Part shown: positions 7,662-14,850 of the stretch, in pieces
Numbering within the stretch: position 1 is the first letter of the stretch
How the letters are laid out: every line of letters starts with the position of its first letter
Assembly: GCA_017438285.1 (NCBI GenBank)
Contig: JAFRVY010000057.1
Location: 1 to 32,287, forward strand
Length of the DNA stretch: 32,287 nt
Source of the DNA: Bacillota bacterium
GTDB lineage: Bacteria; Bacillota; Clostridia; Peptostreptococcales; Anaerovoracaceae
Direction of reading: 5' to 3'
Program-made: the position numbers and the translations under genes
The notes under the pieces: generated by a model
What the model was told of the DNA's origin: nothing
What the model saw: the letters and a program-made list of their open reading frames with translations, nothing else
The model's database searches: none

Positions 7662-8482
7662 GATTAGAATACATAGGATCAGCCGGAACGATAGACCTGA
7701 CCAGCTTTGAAACACGCATATACAAGGCAAACTTCCACGCATATGAGTGGGGATATACAGGAACCGAGAAAACGCTCGGGATCGCGCTCGACCAGTTCAC
7801 GAAGCAGCCGCTGGAATATGAGATGACAGTAGCTGTCCGGGGAACGGAAGCAGCCAAAAAGGCAGCACTCAACAACCTGCTGGAGATCACCGAACAGGAC
7901 GTGATCAACATGACGCCCGGGAAACTCTACTGGAACGAGCACTACCTCGAGTGTTACATCATAGCATCGGAGACATACCCGTCGGACGATTTCTTCGGAG
8001 TGGAAAGAGCGATGAAAATCTTCGCGCCGCATCCGTTCTGGATAAAAGAAACAAAAAGAACATTCTATCCAGCGGCAGAACAACAGCGGGATGAAGACTA
8101 CCTCGACTATCCTTACAACTATAAGCACGATTACAGGAGAGAATCGCCGGGGATGGCAAGATGGAATGTGGATCATTTTGCAGATAGCGAATTCGAAATG
8201 ACAATTCGCGGATACTGCGTGAACCCAATAATCAGAATTAACGGGCACCCGTATCAGGTTTTTACAACGTTGGAAGCGAATGACTCTCTGGTTATTAAGT
8301 CAAAAGAAAGAGAAGCCGTGAAATGGATATCAGGGGTCGTTTCGCAGAACGTGTTCGACCTTAGAGCAAAAGACAGCAGCATATTCAAAAGAGTGCCAGG
8401 AGGCCTGCTGACGTTCACTTGGAGCGGATTGTTTGGCTTTGATATAAAGTTGCTTCTCGAAAGGAGCGAGCCGAAATGGTGA
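7658..8482 (+). CDS. Distal tail protein (Dit)
   Basis: A 274-residue protein starting at GTG 7658, which overlaps the tape measure stop (GTGA), so it is translationally coupled. The N-terminal half has the Dit layout (IDLTSFETRIYKANFHAYEWGYTG, then a VAVRGTEAAKKAALNNLLEITEQD helix). The C-terminal half is a beta-sandwich (FEMTIRGYCVNPIIRINGHPYQV...). In siphoviruses of Gram-positive hosts, Dit forms the hexameric ring connecting tube, tape measure tip and the receptor-binding apparatus. Its place directly after the tape measure is diagnostic. Confidence 0.85.
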   Translation: MRLEYIGSAGTIDLTSFETRIYKANFHAYEWGYTGTEKTLGIALDQFTKQPLEYEMTVAVRGTEAAKKAALNNLLEITEQDVINMTPGKLYWNEHYLECYIIASETYPSDDFFGVERAMKIFAPHPFWIKETKRTFYPAAEQQRDEDYLDYPYNYKHDYRRESPGMARWNVDHFADSEFEMTIRGYCVNPIIRINGHPYQVFTTLEANDSLVIKSKEREAVKWISGVVSQNVFDLRAKDSSIFKRVPGGLLTFTWSGLFGFDIKLLLERSEPKW

Positions 8483-9489
8483 TACTGACAAGCCCGAGCG
8501 GTAGAGAGCTAAGAGCGCTGGATTTTTCAAAGGCAGACATAGACGTCAATAGCACTATGGACTTTGAAATAGTGATATTGGCGTCAAGATACAAGGAAGA
8601 CATTGTGAACAAAGGGCGCGTGTTTGTTCCGGGTTCGGAATACGGCGGCGTTATTAACGGGCACAAAGTCAACACTGCGGAAAACACGGTGACGGTCAAG
8701 GGCCGAAGCTGGCGGGGGTTTTTGGAAAAAAAAATAATCAAACCGCCGGCGGGAAGTGCGTACAAGGTAGTATCCGGAGAGCTGAACACCGTGGTAAGAA
8801 CGATGATATCAGAAGCAGGACTATCTCCACTGTTTCGTGGGTCCATGGATGACACGAGCGAAAGCGTTACAAATTATCAATTTAATAGATACACGACGCT
8901 GCGAAAAGGACTGAAGAAGATGCTATCAAGCGTCGGGTACAGACTGAAACTCACATACGTGCAGCAGGAGGCTGGTGCGGAAGGCTACGTGAAGGTTGAG
9001 GCGGTACCAATGGAGGATTATTCGGAAACAATAGAAGTGTCTCAGGACTCTCAAATCGATTTTATCATTGAAGAAAACCGTTACCAGACGAACCATCTGA
9101 TATGTCTCGGGTCCGGGGAACTCGCAGAAAGGATGGTGGCCCATTTGTACCTGCAAGAGGATGGAAGCATCGGGAGTACGCAGTATTATATGGGCATTGA
9201 CGATATCGAGGAGGTATATGACTATCCGTCTGCCGAAAGCAGAGAAGAGCTGGTCAAACAAGGGGAAGAACGATTGCTCGAGTTGACGGACGGCCAGAGC
9301 ATGCAGATGGATGTAGCCAGACTGGGGATAGAGGTCGGCATAGGAGATATCGTCGGAGGGAGAGATTATATCACGGGAACGAGAGTATCGAAACCGGTAA
9401 TAAACAAAATATATAAAGAGGAAAACGGAACAGTGAACATTGATTATATCGTGGAAGGAGAAACAGAGAATGAGGATACTATTCAATGA
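8476..9489 (+). CDS. Baseplate hub / tail-associated protein (ReqiPepy6 Gp37-like)
   Basis: A 337-residue protein matching the pattern of the siphovirus Gp37-like domain, the N-terminal hub part of Tal proteins. It opens with short beta strands (MVILTSPSGRELRALDFSKADIDV) and continues with a TVTVKGRSWRGFLEKKII segment, a helix (LRKGLKKMLSSVGYRLKLTYV), FIIEENRYQTNHLICLGSGELAERM, and QMDVARLGIEVGIGDIVGGRDYITG near the end. It lacks a long C-terminal lytic or fibre domain, so it is a hub-only version, with receptor binding left to downstream proteins. It overlaps Dit by 7 bases. Confidence 0.85.
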   Translation: MVILTSPSGRELRALDFSKADIDVNSTMDFEIVILASRYKEDIVNKGRVFVPGSEYGGVINGHKVNTAENTVTVKGRSWRGFLEKKIIKPPAGSAYKVVSGELNTVVRTMISEAGLSPLFRGSMDDTSESVTNYQFNRYTTLRKGLKKMLSSVGYRLKLTYVQQEAGAEGYVKVEAVPMEDYSETIEVSQDSQIDFIIEENRYQTNHLICLGSGELAERMVAHLYLQEDGSIGSTQYYMGIDDIEEVYDYPSAESREELVKQGEERLLELTDGQSMQMDVARLGIEVGIGDIVGGRDYITGTRVSKPVINKIYKEENGTVNIDYIVEGETENEDTIQ

Positions 9490-10144
9490 CATGTCAGAAA
9501 TGGCCATTCAAGCAGCAGCGCTAAATGGGGCATACCTGGAAATAAAGACAATCGCGGCTGGCCCGGCGGAGCTGAGGGAGATCTTCGAGGACGAAAATAA
9601 AACGCGGAGGATCAAAGTTTATGAGCAGGACGAGCTGATAGCGACATATGACGGCTACACAGTCTTCTATAGAACAGAAGAATATGCTGGCCAGATTTAT
9701 GGAGTCGCAGTATATCGCCCGGCATCAACACCGGAAGCGCAGATGGATGTCATAGAATCCGCCGTCAAGGTGGCCAGAATTCAGGCGCAGGGTCTCGATG
9801 ACGAGCAGGCGCTCAATGTGCAGAACCTGTATCCGATCTGGTCCGGAGATGGTGTGGAATACGCCGCAGGATACAAAGTCAACTACGAAGAGGTCCTTTA
9901 TAAGTGCCTGCAGGCGCATGCGTCGCAGGTGGACTGGAATCCGGCAGATGCGCACAGCCTCTGGACAAAGGTACTTAATGAACCGGGGGCGATTTCTGAC
10001 TGGGAGCAGCCGTCAAGCGCAAATCCATATATGAAGGGCGACAAGGTCAAGCATGCAGGCACAATCTGGGAGTCTCTCGTTGACAACAACGTATGGGAGC
10101 CTGGGGCTGCAGGGACAGAGTCGCTGTGGAAGGAGGTATCATAA
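9470..10144 (+). CDS. Tail protein with two CBM5/12-like carbohydrate-binding modules
   Basis: A 224-residue protein. I start it at ATG 9470 (MRILFNDMSEMAIQAA), which has GGAAGGAG upstream; an ATG 30 bases earlier lacks one. The N-terminal 110 residues resemble a tail-tip domain with a helix (SAVKVARIQAQGLDDEQALNV). Two copies of a chitinase-type CBM5/12 pattern follow: VEYAAGYKVNYEEVLYKCLQ...W..AD..SLWTKV and a second ...YMKGDKVKHAGTIWESLV...W.PG..GTESLWKEV. Aromatic residues (W, Y) are placed as in carbohydrate-binding modules. It lies between the hub and the DGR-diversified protein and ends directly at the next ATG, so it may scaffold or assist that protein in host-surface binding. Confidence 0.8.
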   Translation: MRILFNDMSEMAIQAAALNGAYLEIKTIAAGPAELREIFEDENKTRRIKVYEQDELIATYDGYTVFYRTEEYAGQIYGVAVYRPASTPEAQMDVIESAVKVARIQAQGLDDEQALNVQNLYPIWSGDGVEYAAGYKVNYEEVLYKCLQAHASQVDWNPADAHSLWTKVLNEPGAISDWEQPSSANPYMKGDKVKHAGTIWESLVDNNVWEPGAAGTESLWKEVS

Positions 10145-11362
10145 ATGGAATTAATCACAGCCGCAAAAGGGAGCGTGCACATAACGCCACTACAGGACAG
10201 CCTGTGGCATAGGGCGATTATTGGCGCAGAAACGTGCATCCTTCAAAAAGGGAATAAATTCGCGCCACAGGTGATGAATAACACGCTTATACGTATCAAA
10301 GACGGCGTAGGGATGATTCAAGGACGATTTTTTTGCATAGAGCCAAACACATATGATGAAGTTGAGCTATCAAGTGGCTCGCAAGGCGTCAATAGAATAG
10401 ACATCATCTGCGCTAAAATCACGGCCAACGGGGACGGAACACAGACTGGAAGCTGGGAGATTGTTGAGGGAGATCCTACAACAGGGAGCCCAGTTACACC
10501 AGAATATACGGAAGGCAATCTCGATAATGGCGACCCGGAAGCGCTGTTCGGAATAATTAAGGTTACGTTTGAAGGGGCGTCTATCACTTCTGCGGAATCG
10601 ATAAATGAGGGCGCCCAGTCTATTTTACTGTCCGCTCCGCTCAGTTCGGGCGCAGCTGCCCACAATACCATCTACAGAGGCAAGTATCTCGGCTCAGCCG
10701 TGACCGATGAGCAGTATGCCAGAATCCAGGACGGAACATTTCACGACTTATTCATCGGAGACTACTGGACCATCGACGGAATCAACTGGCGTATCGCCGA
10801 TTTTGATTACTGGTATGGCACGGGCGACACAGAATGCACGACACATCACGCGGTTATTGTACCGGACACAGAACTGTACAAGGCGCAGATGAACACTTCG
10901 AACGTCGTAACCGGCGCATACGTCGGATCCAGAATGTACACCACGAACCTCGCCACGGCGAAGACAACTATCAATAACGCATTCGGATCCGCGCATATCC
11001 TGAGCAAGAGACTGCATCTGCAGAATGCCGCAACAAACGGCTACAGCTCCGGCGGAACATGGTACGACAGTACGGTAGACCTCATGAACGAGATCAACGT
11101 ATACGGCAGCAAGATCTACGGCGATGTCATTAACGGAACGAACTGGCCGAATCTGTATACGACAGATAATAGTCAATTCGCCCTGTTCAGACACGACCAT
11201 AGCAGGATCATCGGAAGAGATGCGAACAACAATCGCTCGGCCTGGTGGCTTCGCGATGTCGCGAACACGACGTCCTTCGCCCGTGTCAACAGCTACGGCC
11301 TTGCGGGCCACAACAACGCCTCGACCTCTCTTGGCGTCCGCCCTGCTTTCGGAATCTGCTGA
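10145..11362 (+). CDS. DGR-diversified tail/receptor-binding protein (CLec/DUF6273-like C-terminus)
   Basis: A 405-residue protein. Residues of about 1-170 form a tail-attachment part (MELITAAKGSVHITPLQDSLWHRA...). Residues of about 175-405 form a C-type-lectin/formylglycine-generating-enzyme-like domain of the DUF6273 kind (GDYWTIDGINWRIADFDYWY, WWLRD near 367-371, GVRPAF near the end). The last 118 bases are the variable repeat: 10 codons differ from the template repeat 822 bp downstream (366 N>A, 377 N>S, 380 N>R, 384 N>Y, 386 N>L, 388 N>G, 389 N>H, 394 N>T, 396 N>L, 401 D>A). Every change is at a template adenine. This protein very likely contacts the host receptor at the tail tip. Confidence 0.95.
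   Translation: MELITAAKGSVHITPLQDSLWHRAIIGAETCILQKGNKFAPQVMNNTLIRIKDGVGMIQGRFFCIEPNTYDEVELSSGSQGVNRIDIICAKITANGDGTQTGSWEIVEGDPTTGSPVTPEYTEGNLDNGDPEALFGIIKVTFEGASITSAESINEGAQSILLSAPLSSGAAAHNTIYRGKYLGSAVTDEQYARIQDGTFHDLFIGDYWTIDGINWRIADFDYWYGTGDTECTTHHAVIVPDTELYKAQMNTSNVVTGAYVGSRMYTTNLATAKTTINNAFGSAHILSKRLHLQNAATNGYSSGGTWYDSTVDLMNEINVYGSKIYGDVINGTNWPNLYTTDNSQFALFRHDHSRIIGRDANNNRSAWWLRDVANTTSFARVNSYGLAGHNNASTSLGVRPAFGIC
11234..11351 (+). repeat. DGR variable repeat (VR)
   Basis: This stretch aligns without gaps to the template repeat at 12056-12173 (offset 822, so the same codon phase). I count 16 differences over 118 bases. All 16 fall on the template's 31 adenines and none on the other 87 bases. 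Replacement bases are mixed: 8 C, 4 G and 4 T. Changes hit AAY codons mainly at positions 1 and 2, so no stop codon can be created at those codons. Identity breaks immediately outside, at both ends. Confidence 0.97.
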
Positions 11363-11370
11363 TCTTAAAT

Positions 11371-11391
11371 CTCCGCCCTTCATGGGCGGAG
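11371..11391 (+). promoter_or_regulatory. Hairpin/cruciform 3' of VR (DGR target recognition element)
   Basis: An 8-bp perfect stem (CTCCGCCC 11371-11378 with GGGCGGAG 11384-11391) around a 5-nt loop TTCAT lies 19 bases after the end of VR homology and 8 bases after the stop codon. No T-run follows. In the Bordetella phage DGR a similar short hairpin just after the initiation of mutagenic homing site is needed for efficient retargeting. Location and geometry suggest the same role here. An mRNA structure near the next gene's AGGAGG is a weaker alternative. Confidence 0.8.
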
Positions 11392-11407
11392 TAAGGAGGA
11401 GTTAGAG

Positions 11408-12028
11408 ATGAGTGTACCGAAAGGAAAACGCCGGCAGTCACGTTTTGAAGCACAGCATCAATTTTACAAACTGCGCGACGAAGTAACAATGCTCATGCTG
11501 CAGGATTTCGGATTCTCGCCGGAAAAGTATCAGGAGACGATCGAGTGGTACAGACGATGTCATGAGGCGGCGGACAATGTCGAGGAAGTCGTGGCGAGAT
11601 ATGAAAAGAAAAGCGAAGCATTTAATAGATGGTTTATCGACAAGGAATGCGACGCAGTGCTCGAGATCCTCAGAAAGATCGAGAGCGAATTCGCGCAGGG
11701 CAACTCGACATTCCCATCGGACACTCCGGCAAGGCTTCTCGAATTCGCGACCAGGCGATACCACATGAATAATGCCATTGCGGAATGCTATGTATTAAAG
11801 CAGGAGCTCAATTACATTATCCGCACGCTGCCGGTCGACAAGAACAAATTCAAGAGATTCGGCGAAGCGATAGATAAACAGATATCACTATATAAAGGAG
11901 TAAGGCAGTCGGATAACAGATTCCTCAAGAGGAACGTCAAAAACAACACTATAGCAAGAGAGACGGCATCCATCATAGATGCGATAGCCGACCTGTTCGG
12001 AAAGATCCAGCAGACGGAAATAGAATAA
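11408..12028 (+). CDS. avd: DGR accessory variability determinant candidate (Avd-like, long form)
   Basis: A 206-residue, strongly basic, almost wholly helical protein (FEAQHQFYKLRDEVTMLMLQDFGF, KYQETIEWYRRCHEAADNVEEVVARYEKK, RYHMNNAIAECYVLKQELNYIIRTL). It sits between the VR gene and the template repeat, the standard avd position, behind an AGGAGG. Avd proteins are four-helix-bundle, RNA-binding partners of the reverse transcriptase and are needed for cDNA synthesis. The usual size is near 120-130 residues, so this one is some 75 longer; the extra helices at residues of about 60-110 may be an insertion. The function is inferred from context and helical, basic character. Confidence 0.75.
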   Translation: MSVPKGKRRQSRFEAQHQFYKLRDEVTMLMLQDFGFSPEKYQETIEWYRRCHEAADNVEEVVARYEKKSEAFNRWFIDKECDAVLEILRKIESEFAQGNSTFPSDTPARLLEFATRRYHMNNAIAECYVLKQELNYIIRTLPVDKNKFKRFGEAIDKQISLYKGVRQSDNRFLKRNVKNNTIARETASIIDAIADLFGKIQQTEIE

Positions 12029-12035
12029 CGATTAT

Positions 12036-12357
12036 AGGGTAGCCTTTGTAGATTGCGCTCGAACTGGTGGCTTCGCGATGTCGCGAACACGACGAACTTC
12101 GCCAATGTCAACAGCAACGGCAATGCGAACAACAACAACGCCTCGAACTCTAATGGCGTCCGCCCTGATTTCGTAGGTGCAGAGTAAGACCTCAAGATAG
12201 GCATGCACCGCTCCGAAAGGAAAGGCTATCCTTGCCGCAGAGCTAAATAAAAGCGCAGAAATGCGGAGCCGTTTCCGTGTCGGCTCGCTCCATGCAGTAA
12301 GTTACGACAAGCTGATACCCGGAGCCTGATCTCCGCAAGAGAATCACGGAACTTTTT
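12036..12357 (+). ncRNA. DGR template RNA (TR plus structured spacer)
   Basis: The only non-coding stretch over 300 bases. It contains the template repeat (12056-12173) and a spacer up to the reverse transcriptase ATG. AGGGTAGCCTTT at 12036-12047 can pair over 12 bp (one G-U) with AAAGGCTATCCT at 12221-12232, closing a loop around the template. Further hairpins follow: CGCA-GAAA-TGCG at 12254-12265 (GNRA tetraloop), a 6-bp stem 12266-12271/12281-12286, and a 5-bp stem 12320-12324/12331-12335. In the Bordetella system the spacer 3' of TR binds the RT-Avd complex and primes cDNA synthesis. The exact RNA ends cannot be read from sequence. Confidence 0.8.
12056..12173 (+). repeat. DGR template repeat (TR)
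   Basis: The invariant donor copy for VR 11234-11351. It keeps the target's codon phase and contains 13 AAC/AAT codons, the hallmark template design: adenine mutagenesis of AAY gives up to 15 amino acids and no stops. Read in phase it would give an asparagine-rich version of the target C-terminus, ending after 12173 with a different tail and a TAA at 12185-12187. It is on the same strand as, and upstream of, the reverse transcriptase. Confidence 0.97.
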
Positions 12358-13587
12358 ATGGAAAACTCAATAACAGATCTGAATGTACTATATGACGCAT
12401 TCCGGGCATCGATGAACGGCAGCGCCTGGAAGGAAGAGCCTCAGCGCTTCGAGATGGATTTTCTCAGCGAGATCATAAAACTGTCGAACGAGCTCGAAAG
12501 CAGGACCTATAAGACGACGAACGGAGCCACGTTCATATTCAGAGAACGTGGCAAGGCTCGCCTGATCCACGGCGGCAGGATGCGAGATAGAGTCGTCAGA
12601 CACGCTCTATGCGATGTCGAGCTGACACCGAAGCTACATCCGTATCTCATATATAACAACGGAGCAAGCCAGAAAGGCAAAGGCATATCCTTCTCGAGAA
12701 AACTCTTCGAGAAGGATCTTCATAATTACTGGCTGAAGCATCGAAGCAATGACGGTTATGTGGGATTCATAGACATGTCGAAATTCTACGACAACATGCA
12801 GCACGACAAGATCCTCAAGAGCGTATGCCCGAAGCTGTCGGATGATGCCGCCTGGCTCCTCACGGAGATACTCAAGAATTTTGAGGTAGATGTCTCATAT
12901 ATGACGGATGAGGAATATGCCAGATGCATGGAGACGAAATTCAACTCCATCGAATACCATGAGACCATCCCGGAGGAGCTCAAGACCGGCGAAAAGATGA
13001 TGCGCAAGTCGGTAGATATCGGAGACCAGGTATCTCAAAATATAGGCGTATATTTTCCGACGCGGCTCGACAATTACGCCAAGATAGTCCGGGGCTGTAA
13101 GTATTACGGCCGCTACATGGATGATATCTACATCATAGGCGAGACGAGAACTGAAGTGCTATCCATCATCGAAGGAATATCCGAGCAGGCAAAAGAGCTC
13201 GGACTTTTCGTCAATGAGAAGAAAACGCACATCGCCAGGCTGTCAGATACATATAAATATCTGCAGATCCGATACACGCTCACGGACACCGGCAAAGTGA
13301 TCCGGAGAATAGATCCAAAGAGCGTCACGAGAGAGCGCCGCAAGCTGAAGGCATACAAACGACTTCTTGATAAGGGAAGAATGTCGGCTGAAGACGTTGA
13401 AGAGTCGTTCAAGTCGTGGATGGGGTCAATGAATGAATATATGTCAAACCGACAAATTACAAACATAATTGATCTGTATAATGACCTATTCAGGAGGGAA
13501 CTGACGTGGGAAAGCCAATCACGGCTGCGCTGGTTGACGGCGCAGCACAGAGCACAACTCGAACAACACAATGAACGGCGAGCTTAA
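12358..13587 (+). CDS. DGR reverse transcriptase
   Basis: A 409-residue reverse transcriptase that copies template RNA into adenine-mutated cDNA. Motif A is FIDMSKFYDNM with D139. The domain-4 motif is GDQVSQ (residues 222-227); the GxxxSQ form distinguishes DGR enzymes from group II and retron types. Motif C is YMDD (253-256), and a later VNEKKTHIARLSDTYKYL segment fits motifs D/E. About 50 residues lie between motif A and GDQVSQ as an insert. The C-terminal basic helices form the thumb. All catalytic residues are intact. The ATG follows only a weak purine site, so expression may be low. It overlaps the next gene by 17 bases. Confidence 0.96.
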   Translation: MENSITDLNVLYDAFRASMNGSAWKEEPQRFEMDFLSEIIKLSNELESRTYKTTNGATFIFRERGKARLIHGGRMRDRVVRHALCDVELTPKLHPYLIYNNGASQKGKGISFSRKLFEKDLHNYWLKHRSNDGYVGFIDMSKFYDNMQHDKILKSVCPKLSDDAAWLLTEILKNFEVDVSYMTDEEYARCMETKFNSIEYHETIPEELKTGEKMMRKSVDIGDQVSQNIGVYFPTRLDNYAKIVRGCKYYGRYMDDIYIIGETRTEVLSIIEGISEQAKELGLFVNEKKTHIARLSDTYKYLQIRYTLTDTGKVIRRIDPKSVTRERRKLKAYKRLLDKGRMSAEDVEESFKSWMGSMNEYMSNRQITNIIDLYNDLFRRELTWESQSRLRWLTAQHRAQLEQHNERRA

Positions 13588-13780
13588 AAACAACCTTGTT
13601 GAGATAATAGAAGAACAGGCAGAAACAATCATCCGGCAGGAACGTATCATCAAAGAGCTGTCGATGGTTCTGCTGCAACAATGTGGTGTCTTGCAGGCTG
13701 AAATCGATTCGATATACATATCAGAATGTGCCGAAGGGCAGGAAAGGAGACAAAATGAAATACTTAATTCAAAACCGTAA
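13571..13780 (+). CDS. Small coiled-coil protein, lysis-region
   Basis: A 69-residue protein (MNGELKNNLVEIIEEQAETIIRQERIIKELSMVLLQQ). It is predominantly a single amphipathic helix with heptad-like spacing, so a short coiled coil is likely. No membrane segment or catalytic motif is seen. It overlaps the end of the reverse transcriptase gene (17 bases) and the start of the holin-like gene (26 bases). Similar short helical proteins often sit between tail genes and holin in phages of Bacillota. The function is unknown. Confidence 0.65.
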   Translation: MNGELKNNLVEIIEEQAETIIRQERIIKELSMVLLQQCGVLQAEIDSIYISECAEGQERRQNEILNSKP

Positions 13781-14051
13781 AGAGTTCGGCATAACGCTGG
13801 GCTTTTTTGTTCTTATGGCTGTCGACTTGTTCAACAAACTCAAAAAGGGAGAGGTTGATCCAGAACTTATCGCCAAGTTCATCTTCTACGGATTTGGCGT
13901 TCTGGCATGGTTCTACAACATGCCGACATCCGAAGAAAACTGCGAGGCGACAGGCGAGATGAGAGCGAGGAAGGCTGAAAAGGAAGGCATCAACGGCGAG
14001 TATTTCTATGAGGAGGGAAAGGAGCAGAACGATGAACCCGAAGATCTATAG
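13755..14051 (+). CDS. Holin-like membrane protein
   Basis: A 98-residue protein starting at ATG 13755 behind GGAAAGGAGAC. Two hydrophobic segments (ITLGFFVLMAVDLF near residues 12-25 and IAKFIFYGFGVLAWFYN near 38-55) are separated by a short charged loop (NKLKKGEVDPEL). The C-terminus is long and very charged. This is a small two-segment holin arrangement resembling the phiLC3 type. It lies directly before, and overlaps by 20 bases, the endolysin gene. Family knowledge: holins accumulate in the membrane and open at a set time to release the endolysin. Confidence 0.8.
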   Translation: MKYLIQNRKEFGITLGFFVLMAVDLFNKLKKGEVDPELIAKFIFYGFGVLAWFYNMPTSEENCEATGEMRARKAEKEGINGEYFYEEGKEQNDEPEDL

Positions 14052-14820
14052 ACAGGCAGACTCCAGATGGGGGGGCCTTCCGTATCCAACCAAGGCGTAC
14101 TCATTCGCACATAATGGCTGCGGGTGCTGCAGCGTGACACACTGCGCGATCGAACTGACGAAATACTGGAACTTTACGCCGGCGGATGTCCGCAAGTACA
14201 TGGTACAGTTCGCTACCAAGGGACATGGAACGCTTTGGGCAGGTATTTCAAAGGGCCTTGTGCATTATGGCTACTTAGTGCATTGGCGCTCGGCGGATTC
14301 CATGAGCGATATTTTCAAGGCTCTTGAGACGTCTCTGAAAAGGGGCGTTCTTTTATTTGGCAGTACAAAAGGTCCGGACAAAACAGTCTGGACGACCGGC
14401 GGTCATTACATCGCGTTCGTCGATTACAAGGTGGTCGACGGCAAACACTATTTCTACCTGAAAGACTCCGGCGGGCGCAAGCACGATAAATGGTGGTGCT
14501 ACGAGAAATCCATGAAAAACGACGTGCGCCAGGTCTGGATCTGCACGGGCACGAAAGAAACACAGAAGCCGGTCGGAAAGTACACAGGAACGATCCCGTC
14601 GCCTACGCTCAAGAAAGGCAGCAAGGGGACAGGCGTCAAGAACTGGCAGAAGTTTCTTAACTGGTATGGCGCATACGGCCTTGTCGCAGACGGCGATTTC
14701 GGCAGCTTGACGAAAGAGGCAACCAAAGCGTTCCAGGCAGACCACGGACTGACGCAGGACGGTATCGCAGGACCGAAGACCATAGAAAAGGCTAAGGCGT
14801 ACAAGCAGGTGAATCCCTGA
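14032..14820 (+). CDS. Endolysin N-terminal part: C39-like peptidase plus peptidoglycan-binding domain
   Basis: A 262-residue product starting at ATG 14032 (MNPKIYRQADSRWGGLPYP), with GGAAAGGAG upstream. Residues 1-175 resemble a papain-like C39-type peptidase: candidate catalytic cysteine in NGCGCCSVTHCAIEL (near 30), histidine in TTGGHYIAFVDY (near 124) and aspartate in YLKDSGGRKHD. Residues of about 190-255 form a peptidoglycan-binding type 1 repeat (LKKGSKGTGVKNWQKFLNWYG...DGDFGSLTKEATKAFQADHGLTQDGIAGPKT). The last sense codon and stop are CCC TGA, and a lysozyme domain follows in the +1 frame, so this is probably the short form of a longer enzyme. Confidence 0.88.
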   Translation: MNPKIYRQADSRWGGLPYPTKAYSFAHNGCGCCSVTHCAIELTKYWNFTPADVRKYMVQFATKGHGTLWAGISKGLVHYGYLVHWRSADSMSDIFKALETSLKRGVLLFGSTKGPDKTVWTTGGHYIAFVDYKVVDGKHYFYLKDSGGRKHDKWWCYEKSMKNDVRQVWICTGTKETQKPVGKYTGTIPSPTLKKGSKGTGVKNWQKFLNWYGAYGLVADGDFGSLTKEATKAFQADHGLTQDGIAGPKTIEKAKAYKQVNP

Positions 14821-14850
14821 AACAGCTGAGGCATCACTTCCGAAGAAGTG
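14815..14850 (+). promoter_or_regulatory. CCC TGA shifty stop and hairpin: candidate +1 frameshift site
   Basis: The endolysin zero frame ends CCC TGA at 14815-14820. Slipping from CCC to CCT places the ribosome on GAA at 14819, the frame of the lysozyme domain. Fourteen bases past the stop is a perfect 6-bp hairpin (CACTTC 14835-14840, loop CGAA, GAAGTG 14845-14850). A proline codon followed by UGA is a known +1 shift context; I recall +1 shifting at such a site in Listeria phage PSA structural genes. Confidence 0.65.

Noticed and set aside
12056-12187. TR reading frame as a short protein gene
   Set aside because: It is open in phase and ends at a TAA, but lacks a start codon and ribosome binding site. 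The pattern is that of a template RNA.
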